Assembly: GCA_965531145.1 (NCBI GenBank)
Contig: CBESOE010000129.1
Span: forward strand, 1 to 12,589
Source of the DNA: JAQAZP01 sp965531145
GTDB lineage: Bacteria; Acidobacteriota; JAQAZP01
Length of the DNA: 12,589 nucleotides
Reading direction: 5' to 3'
The position numbers were made by a program, and so were the translations under genes. The number at the start of each line of letters is the position of its first letter. The first letter of the stretch is position 1. This document shows, one piece after another, positions 7,998-12,589 of the stretch. The notes beneath the pieces were generated by a model. That model did no database searches. It saw only the letters and a program-made list of their open reading frames with translations, and was not told where the DNA came from.

Positions 7998-8073
7998 TGT
8001 CCACCCCGGTCCCTAGAGGTTCAGGGTCGATTCGTCAACAAGCTCGGAGTGGTTACAACCGACGGCAGCCAGC

Positions 8074-8106
8074 AAAAAGGGGTTACGGTGAAGTCACCGT
8101 AACCCC
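8074..8106 (-). terminator. Intrinsic terminator of the sigma / anti-sigma / DUF4097 unit
   Basis: A perfect 13-bp inverted repeat with arms at 8079-8091 (GGGGTTACGGTGA) and 8094-8106 and a 2-nt centre. On the minus strand it is followed by five T residues (plus-strand A-tract 8074-8078), 20 nt beyond the DUF4097 stop. In the plus direction there is no T-run, so it is mainly a minus-strand terminator, though the stem could also slow transcription arriving from the sulfatase-fold gene. Confidence 0.85.
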
Positions 8107-8125
8107 TGTCTCCCCTTCCCGGATA

Positions 8126-9250
8126 CTAGTTCCCCTGGTGGAGGTAGATGTTGCCGTTCACTGTGCGCAGTTTGATCCTGTTGGCGCCGCCGTTAACAGA
8201 AGCCGTTGCCGAGATGGTTTTACGTGGTGAACCGTTGTCGTAGTCCCAATCAGGAGACTCGCTCTGGCTCAGGTCAAAGTCACTGACCACCTTGTAATCT
8301 CTCGAGCTCTGCTTGGTGTAGTCCAATTCGATGTCGACGTCCATGGAATACCCGTACGGCACGGTGAGATGGACCTCACCGGACATGGAAACCAGTTCCA
8401 CGTCTCCACCAGTTCCGCCAACCACGGTCACAGCCACGTCCCCTCCCATGGTGGTGGCCTTCACCTGGCCGTCCGCAGCCTTGATCAGGATATCGCCACC
8501 CATGGTTTTGACCCTGGCAAACTCGTAAACCGACTCGATGGTGATGTTGCCGCCCATGGTGTGCACGTCGGCTCCCGCCGGAGCCTCGGAGACCTCAATA
8601 TCACCACCCATGGTGGATATCTTCACGGTCTCGCCGGTGCTGTTGCCGTCCCGCCCGGTGACGTTGCGCTGAATGACCTCACCGCCCATGGATTTGGCCT
8701 TCACATCACCGACCACATCCTCCAGGAGCATTCTGCCGCCCATGGTTGTGAGACTACCGTCCACTTCAGACATGGTCAGCGAGACATCACCCCCCATGGT
8801 CGTCAGTTTCAGTTCACCCTTCAGGTTCTGCAGTGTCAGTTCGCCGCCCATGGTTTTACCGGAGATCCGTCCTTCCAAACCGTTGACGGACAGCCCGCCA
8901 CCCATTGAAAACAGTTCTATGTCGAAAGTGAAAGGAAGGCTGATCTCGATGGTGATGTCCGACTGCTGCATATTTTTCTTCTGGATGAACTCGCTGCTCA
9001 CCACCACCCGGGATCCATCCAGCCGTGCGTCAACTGTCACATTCTCCTGATCCGGCCCGGACGTATCCATGGTCACCGCCACCATACCTTTGGACCAGCA
9101 GGTGATGATGACGTCACCGCCCGCCTGGAGGTCAAGAGCCAGGGTGCCCCCGGGCTGGACCTGGATCTCTTTTTGCGTGGTCGCGGCTGAAATGCCGCCA
9201 GTGATGGTGAAGGCCAGCAGGATCAGGATAACCAGTCGAAATTTGAACAT
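8126..9250 (-). CDS. Exported DUF4097 family beta-strand repeat protein with TMGG repeats
   Basis: A 374-residue protein with a signal peptide (residues 1-22, likely cut at ISA/AT), an N-terminal beta-rich part (about 25-112), and a repeat region (115-291) in which [S/T]MGG recurs with Met at 116, 134, 152, 170, 188, 214, 232, 250 and 268. SMSG at 289 and TVNG at 363-366 are degenerate copies. Each unit is roughly [ST]MGG-(D/E)-(I/V)-x-(I/L/V)..., which suggests stacked beta strands in a solenoid. This is the DUF4097 / putative adhesin pattern; the family is exported and of unknown biochemical role, often encoded beside ECF sigma genes. There is no lipobox, C-terminal anchor or catalytic motif. 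ATG 9250 is chosen over 9277 because AAGGAG lies 8 nt upstream and the signal peptide then starts properly. The gene follows the anti-sigma stop by 27 nt, so it is the last gene of that operon. Confidence 0.85.
   Translation of the reverse strand: MFKFRLVILILLAFTITGGISAATTQKEIQVQPGGTLALDLQAGGDVIITCWSKGMVAVTMDTSGPDQENVTVDARLDGSRVVVSSEFIQKKNMQQSDITIEISLPFTFDIELFSMGGGLSVNGLEGRISGKTMGGELTLQNLKGELKLTTMGGDVSLTMSEVDGSLTTMGGRMLLEDVVGDVKAKSMGGEVIQRNVTGRDGNSTGETVKISTMGGDIEVSEAPAGADVHTMGGNITIESVYEFARVKTMGGDILIKAADGQVKATTMGGDVAVTVVGGTGGDVELVSMSGEVHLTVPYGYSMDVDIELDYTKQSSRDYKVVSDFDLSQSESPDWDYDNGSPRKTISATASVNGGANRIKLRTVNGNIYLHQGN
8378..8908 (-). repeat. In-gene 54-bp periodic repeat encoding [S/T]MGG units
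   Basis: Ten tandem units cover residues 115-291 of the DUF4097 protein. On the plus strand the conserved core appears as C-C-C-A-T-G-G about every 54 bp (near 8446, 8500, 8554, 8608, 8686, 8740, 8794, 8848). One 78-bp interval lies between the copies near 8608 and 8686. The DNA between cores has diverged strongly, so the period is held at protein level and these are not recent duplications. Confidence 0.85.
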
Positions 9251-9258
9251 GATGTGTG

Positions 9259-9264
9259 CTCCTT
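9259..9264 (-). promoter_or_regulatory. Strong Shine-Dalgarno site of the DUF4097 gene
   Basis: AAGGAG 8 nt before ATG 9250. It fixes the start at 9250, since the in-frame ATG at 9277 lies upstream of this site. Confidence 0.65.
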
Positions 9265-9277
9265 GAGTCTGGATCAT

Positions 9278-10204
9278 TTACAGGTCAGTCAATTGGTGGA
9301 TCCTGGCCGCGACAACTGGATCCTCCAGGGCGCCGGACGATGTCATCGTCCGGTGAAAATCTTCTGGACTCGGTTCGTATGCTGCCAGCAGCTCAATGGC
9401 CTTGAGCCGCATCTGCTCCGATGAATCATGCATGAGGACCTCGAGCAGGGCCTCTTCGGTGTGCGGGTCCAGCGGGCCTTCAGACAGGGAATCCATGGCC
9501 CGCTGGCGCACCGGAAGGCTGGGGTCATTGAGCATGGCAAAGACCAGGGCCTGGCGGACCTTGGGCTCCACCACTCCGCTGGCATACCTGATCGCCTTCA
9601 GCCGGGTATCGAGGGAGGAGGGGTTGAGCAGGGCGTGAACCAGCACCTCCCGGACCAGCGGGTCATCCTGGGGCCGGGTCAGTTCCACATGCCTGCTAAC
9701 GTCGAAAGCCAGCATCACCTGTCCACCCTCCTGTTCCCGTAACCTGACCTGGGAGAAAATGCTCGGGGACTCCTCCACGTCACTGAGCGAACGGTTCTGC
9801 AAAGCCACATTCTCGATGGAATCGAGCAATGACAGCGGAGCTGCCGGCTGTTCCGTTCCGCTCTGCCGCCCGCCGATAAAACCGGTGATGACCAGCAGCA
9901 ACACCGCGGCCGCGGCCAGGGCGGGTCTTACCCATCCCGCCATCCAGGACTGTCCTCCCCCGGCCGTGACCGGGGACGTGCGCCGAATCTCGTCCAGCAC
10001 CCGGCCCCGCATGGCGGCCAGGTCGCCGGGAGCAGGGTCCCCGTAGCCGCTGCCGGCGACTGCCAGGTCATTCTGCAGGTCGAACAGACCACGGCAGTCA
10101 GTGCATTCGGCGAGGTGGGCAAAGAGCTGCTGTCGCGACTCGTCGTCCAACTTGTGCTGCCGCAGTTGCTCGACCTGATGAAAATAGTGCTCACACTCGC
10201 TCAT
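9278..10204 (-). CDS. Zinc-finger (zf-HC2/ZAS) anti-sigma factor with extracytoplasmic HEAT-like repeats
   Basis: A 308-residue, single-pass membrane protein. The N-terminal cytoplasmic domain carries the zinc-binding anti-sigma signature H-x3-C-x2-C (His30, Cys34, Cys37 in HLAECTDC), which in this family clamps an ECF sigma factor. One membrane helix lies at about 91-111 (WVRPALAAAAVLLLVITGF). After a linker containing a beta-like stretch (VMLAFDVSRHVEL, 163-175), residues 180-300 form three to four helical HEAT-like units, each with the pattern DP.VR..L..AL.....VR..A: 181-210, 213-243, 246-276, and a weaker last one. ATG 10204 is preferred over 10228 because AGGAG lies 7 nt upstream and overlaps the sigma stop codon, implying translational coupling. 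It most likely holds the upstream sigma factor inactive until an envelope signal; the signal is not known. Confidence 0.87.
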   Translation of the reverse strand: MSECEHYFHQVEQLRQHKLDDESRQQLFAHLAECTDCRGLFDLQNDLAVAGSGYGDPAPGDLAAMRGRVLDEIRRTSPVTAGGGQSWMAGWVRPALAAAAVLLLVITGFIGGRQSGTEQPAAPLSLLDSIENVALQNRSLSDVEESPSIFSQVRLREQEGGQVMLAFDVSRHVELTRPQDDPLVREVLVHALLNPSSLDTRLKAIRYASGVVEPKVRQALVFAMLNDPSLPVRQRAMDSLSEGPLDPHTEEALLEVLMHDSSEQMRLKAIELLAAYEPSPEDFHRTMTSSGALEDPVVAARIHQLTDL

Positions 10205-10211
10205 TGTTCTT

Positions 10212-10216
10212 CTCCT
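10212..10216 (-). promoter_or_regulatory. Shine-Dalgarno site of the anti-sigma gene overlapping the sigma stop codon
   Basis: AGGAG on the minus strand shares bases with the TAG stop of the sigma gene (10217-10215) and lies 7 nt before ATG 10204. Ribosomes ending on the sigma gene can re-initiate here, which would keep the two products in balance. Confidence 0.6.
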
Positions 10217-10772
10217 AGGGCGAGTCAACGGCTGCTCTCAGCCGGCGAACGCTTCTGAACAGGATGTTGCGAACGACGCCCTCGCTGCATTCCAGCACGG
10301 CGGCGATATCCCGGATCGACATTTCCTGGAAGTAGCGCAGGGTCACGGCAAGCCGCTGGCGATGGTTGAGGCACTGCAACTGCGCCACCACCTGCTCCTG
10401 CTGTTCCTTGTCCAGGAGCATCCTCTCCTGGTCGTTCTCGGATGCAAGCAGTGCCGGATCCATCTCCACCCTGCTCTGCGGCACCTTTCGCGCCTGGGAA
10501 CGGACCCAGTTCAGCCCTTCATTCATGGCAATACGCATCATCCAGGTCCGAAAACTGCTGCGGTTATCAAAGCTGCCCAGGTTGTGGTAGACCTTGAGGA
10601 ACGTATTCTGGCAGATGTCCATTGTGTTTTCCCGGCTCTTGCCGTATCCGTAGACCGCCCGGTAGACGTCCCGCTCGTGCCTTTGCATCAGCACGTCGAA
10701 GCACTCCAGCGATCCGTTCAGTGTTTGCTCAACCAACAGGGCGTCAGTGTCGTCCAATGTCGTTACCCCCAC
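10215..10772 (-). CDS. ECF-type RNA polymerase sigma factor
   Basis: A 185-residue protein with the two-domain ECF layout. Region 2 (about 23-95) contains DICQNTFLKVYHNLGSF, the conserved D-x-x-Q-x-x-F-x-x-x-(Y/W) core, and FRTWMMRIAMNEGLNWVR. Region 4 (about 129-181) includes LNHRQRLAVTLRYFQEMS and the helix-turn-helix MSIRDIAAVLECSEGVVRNI (151-170), then RSVRRLR. It directs RNA polymerase to a small envelope-type regulon and is presumably held by the adjacent zinc-finger anti-sigma factor. The start is taken at GTG 10772, which has no clear SD; TTG 10757, with GGGGG 8 nt upstream, is an alternative that would remove five residues without touching region 2. A TATACA at 10786-10781 could be a -10 element but no good -35 was seen. 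First gene of the operon. Confidence 0.92.
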   Translation of the reverse strand: MGVTTLDDTDALLVEQTLNGSLECFDVLMQRHERDVYRAVYGYGKSRENTMDICQNTFLKVYHNLGSFDNRSSFRTWMMRIAMNEGLNWVRSQARKVPQSRVEMDPALLASENDQERMLLDKEQQEQVVAQLQCLNHRQRLAVTLRYFQEMSIRDIAAVLECSEGVVRNILFRSVRRLRAAVDSP

Positions 10773-11449
10773 TCGTCAGTTGTATAGACACCACTAATAA
10801 CGAATTGTTAGCAGGAGAGTTTTACTTAAAGTGGGAAGGACATCATGGGAGGATGCGGGGGGGGATCCTTGGACATATATGAGGACCTGCAGCTTACCAT
10901 TAGCTTGCGAGCAACAAAAAAGGATTACGGCGTTACCGTAACCCCTTGAAAGTGCTGGTGGAACTGAGGGGAATCAACCCTCCTCGTAGCAACCCCTTTG
11001 GGCTGAGACTGCATCCACGTTCAGTTGAGCACCTATGGTGCCGGCGACCAGGAAGAGATGATGCGCACCGTGTCGCTCTCCTGGAAGAAGGTCCGGCCTG
11101 GTCCGAACGTCGATCCGATGATCGCCATCTCGAATACGCCGCCGCCGTTTTCCTGAACGATTTTCTTACGATCAATTGGATCATGTTCAGTTTTCAAGTT
11201 CTAAAGGGGACCGGAACAGAGACTGCGGGCAGCAAGCACGTGCATCGCCTTGATCTGAATATAAGTACTCCAGGGTGAAAGAGCAACCCGGACTCAGGCA
11301 AAAGAAGCTGTGGTCTGTCGCTACTCCCAAGGCTTTACCGTATATCATCAAATACTAACAAAAAGCGGTGGCAGAATAGACGCCGGAAGGTTCAGATGAA
11401 AAAGACCCGATTTACCGGGACCCAATAATAGAAACTGAGGGCAAGGACA
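10773..11449. other. Gene-poor 677-bp intergenic region between the sigma operon and asnA
   Basis: No confident gene is seen. From 10773 to 10915 there is only the upstream region of the sigma gene, with no clear promoter pair. An intrinsic terminator reading on the minus strand lies at 10916-10945. To its right, a minus-strand frame without a usual start codon is open from 11200 to TAG at 11033. Its codons read like protein (…VFEMAIIGSTFGPGRTFFQ…), but no family was recognised. Near asnA, a 10-codon ORF with a good SD lies at 11396-11428. The segment 11204-11395 shows nothing convincing. The region may hold a minus-strand small RNA or a decayed gene ending at that terminator. Confidence 0.5.
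10916..10945 (-). terminator. Orphan intrinsic terminator reading on the minus strand
   Basis: Arms at 10922-10930 (GGATTACGG) and 10936-10944 pair with one mismatch around a 5-nt loop. On the minus strand six T residues follow (plus-strand A-tract 10916-10921). The arms are nearly the same as those of the terminator at 8074-8106 (GGGGTTACGG). No recognised gene ends just before it, so it implies an unannotated minus-strand transcript from the 10950-11440 region. Confidence 0.65.
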
Positions 11450-12466
11450 ATGAAGAAATACAATCCGCTCATGGATCTCAAGCAAACCGAGGAAGCCATC
11501 TTGGTCATAAAGCACCACTTTCAACGGGAATTAGCCGAGGGCCTCAACCTGTCGAGGGTGAGTGCACCCCTGTTCGTCATGGCGGGTACGGGAATAAACG
11601 ATGATCTCAACGGTGTGGAAAAGCCAGTGGCGTTTGGAATCAAGTCCCTCAACGGTGCCCCGGCGGAGATAGTGCAATCTCTGGCCAAGTGGAAGCGCAT
11701 GGCACTCGCCGACTACGGGTTCAAGCCGCAAGAGGGGCTGTACACGGACATGAACGCTATTCGTCCGGATGAGGATCTCGACGAGTTGCACTCGGCTTAC
11801 GTGGACCAGTGGGACTGGGAGTTGGTCGTTAGTCCCGAGGATCGGACCGTTGGGTTTCTCACCGAGATCGTGGGGAAGATCTACACCGCCATGCGGACCA
11901 CGGAGAGTTATTTGTGCGAAAAGTATTCGAACTTGAGGCCGGTATTGCCCGAGTCCATCGCATTCGTTCACACCGCTGAGTTGGAGCGGCGCTTTCCCGA
12001 CATGCCCCCCAGAGAGCGGGAGGATCGAATTTGCCGGGAGCACGGAGCTGTGTTCCTCATTGGCATTGGAGCACCGCTGGCAAGTGGAGAGCCCCACGAC
12101 GGCCGCGCCCCGGACTACGACGACTGGTCCACGGAGACCGAACACGGTCGGGGACTGAACGGCGATATCGTTGTCTGGAGTCCGGTCCTCGAGCGGTCAT
12201 TCGAGTTGTCGTCCATGGGTATTCGCGTGGATGAGAAGGCCCTGGCAAGGCAACTGGAGATGACCGGGACCGAGGACAGAAAAGAACTGGCATTCCACCG
12301 GGCACTGCTCGAGGGCAGACTTCCCCTGTCAGTGGGGGGCGGCATCGGGCAATCGAGGCTCTGTATGTTCTTGCTGGGCAAGGCCCACATCGGCGAGGTT
12401 CAGTGCGGAGTGTGGCCCGAGGATATGCTGGACGAATTGAAGAAGAATAATATACGGCTCTTGTGA
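11450..12466 (+). CDS. asnA: Aspartate--ammonia ligase (asparagine synthetase A)
   Basis: A 338-residue cytosolic enzyme, close to the usual length of about 330. It makes asparagine from aspartate, ammonia and ATP with release of AMP and PPi, using a class II aminoacyl-tRNA-synthetase-like fold. Typical AsnA stretches are visible: LNLSRVSAPLFV and GINDDLNGVEKPV near the N-terminus, VQSLAKWKRMAL and YTDMNAIRPDE (about 80-110), HSAYVDQWDWE, LNGDIVVWSPVLERSFELSSMGIRVD (about 240-265), and GGGIGQSRLCMFLLGKAHIG...QCGVWP close to the C-terminus (about 295-325), the ATP/aspartyl-adenylate part of the site. ATG 11450 is supported by GAGGG (11437-11441) 8 nt upstream and by homology beginning at once (YNPLMDLKQTEEAI). 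It is a single-gene unit followed by a hairpin terminator. Use of ammonia rather than glutamine as nitrogen donor distinguishes it from AsnB. Confidence 0.97.
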   Translation: MKKYNPLMDLKQTEEAILVIKHHFQRELAEGLNLSRVSAPLFVMAGTGINDDLNGVEKPVAFGIKSLNGAPAEIVQSLAKWKRMALADYGFKPQEGLYTDMNAIRPDEDLDELHSAYVDQWDWELVVSPEDRTVGFLTEIVGKIYTAMRTTESYLCEKYSNLRPVLPESIAFVHTAELERRFPDMPPREREDRICREHGAVFLIGIGAPLASGEPHDGRAPDYDDWSTETEHGRGLNGDIVVWSPVLERSFELSSMGIRVDEKALARQLEMTGTEDRKELAFHRALLEGRLPLSVGGGIGQSRLCMFLLGKAHIGEVQCGVWPEDMLDELKKNNIRLL

Positions 12467-12491
12467 TCCCGGGGCGGAACGCAACCCTCAC

Positions 12492-12517
12492 CGGCGGCCA
12501 CCCATTAGCCGCCGTTT
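12492..12517 (+). terminator. Predicted intrinsic terminator of asnA
   Basis: A 7-bp GC stem, CGGCGGC (12492-12498) and GCCGCCG (12508-12514), with a 9-nt loop followed by TTT. It lies 26 nt after the asnA stop. The T-run is short, so it is a moderate candidate. No T-run follows in the minus direction. Confidence 0.6.
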
Positions 12518-12542
12518 CTCAAGGTCGCCAGCTAACCGCGTT

Positions 12543-12589
12543 CTACTCGAGGTAGCCGAGGGCCTTGAGCCGTCGCCGCGTGTCTTCGA
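12543..12589 (-). CDS. Second sulfatase-fold protein, C-terminal 14 residues only (truncated by window edge)
   Basis: Reading from the right edge on the minus strand, one frame gives EDTRRRLKALGYLE and then TAG at 12545-12543. The ending L-K-A-L-G-Y-x-E is the typical C-terminus of a large group of bacterial sulfatase-fold (alkaline phosphatase superfamily) proteins, and it parallels the EQLRSLGYTE ending of the gene at 6603-7997. The gene continues outside the window and converges on asnA. Only the tail is visible, so the call rests on this short signature and the matching in-window paralogue. Confidence 0.55.
   Translation of the reverse strand, partial: EDTRRRLKALGYLE

Noticed and set aside
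8440..8905. Regularly spaced short repeat that could be mistaken for a CRISPR array.
   Set aside because: Only about 7-10 bp recur, the 54-bp period is a multiple of three, and it encodes the [S/T]MGG units inside a gene.
10956..10982. tRNA/tmRNA-like 3' end on the minus strand (GAGGG stem, TTGATTC loop, CCCTC, then AGTTCCACCA) followed by a terminator.
   Set aside because: The loop lacks the conserved C of the T-loop, no matching 5' acceptor strand (GGAACTG or wobble form) was found in 500 nt upstream, and no tmRNA 5' consensus or tag frame is present.
10956..10985. T-box-like GGTGGAAC on the plus strand upstream of asnA.
   Set aside because: The full T-box context (AGGGTGGNACCGCG) and a following terminator/antiterminator are absent, and it lies nearly 500 nt from asnA.
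10999..11050. TPP-riboswitch-like CTGAGA and CCGGCG pieces on the plus strand.
   Set aside because: The other conserved TPP blocks and their pairing are missing, and the downstream gene is not a thiamine gene.

Overview
The window is a GC-rich stretch of a bacterial chromosome with a Gram-negative-type envelope. This is inferred from signal peptides, an MscS channel with a large predicted extracytoplasmic domain, and an ECF sigma/anti-sigma pair. Three traits fit Acidobacteria, deltaproteobacteria-like or FCB-related candidate lineages: FG-GAP repeat surface proteins, alkaline-phosphatase-superfamily proteins ending in L-(K/R)-x-L-G-Y-x-E, and an ECF / zf-HC2+HEAT / DUF4097 cassette. The sequence alone does not settle the phylum. 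No rRNA, tRNA, CRISPR array, insertion sequence or phage gene was found.

Layout: (1) 1-206 (+), the 3' end of a probable FG-GAP/VCBS beta-propeller protein. (2) 210-2453 (-), an SLC12-like cation-chloride cotransporter. (3) 2585-4462 (+), a membrane-anchored glycerophosphodiester phosphodiesterase. (4) 4459-6399 (-), an MscS-family channel with a long coiled-coil N-terminal domain. (5) 6603-7997 (+), a sulfatase-fold hydrolase or phosphotransferase with Thr where sulfatases carry Cys/Ser. (6) 8126-10772 (-), a three-gene cassette: ECF sigma factor, zinc-finger anti-sigma factor with a HEAT-repeat C-terminal domain, and an exported DUF4097 repeat protein, closed by a strong intrinsic terminator. 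(7) 10773-11449, a 677-bp gene-poor region with an unexplained minus-strand terminator. (8) 11450-12466 (+), asnA, ammonia-dependent asparagine synthetase, followed by a terminator. (9) 12543-12589 (-), the last 14 residues of a second sulfatase-fold protein.

Transcription units alternate strand almost gene by gene and are packed tightly. Two convergent pairs meet with a 3-nt gap or share a 4-nt CTAG that encodes both stop codons. The cotransporter and the MscS channel are each preceded by the same promoter hexamers and spacing (TTGACG-N17-TATGCT), which suggests similar basal expression of two ion/osmotic-balance genes. The themes are the envelope and ion balance: salt transport, mechanosensitive release, phospholipid-derived metabolite turnover, a sulfatase-fold enzyme and an envelope-sensing sigma cassette.

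The most unusual item is the DUF4097 protein. Its core is built on an [S/T]MGG motif with an exact 18-residue (54-bp) period, broken once by a 26-residue turn. It is encoded together with an anti-sigma factor whose predicted extracytoplasmic part is HEAT-like.
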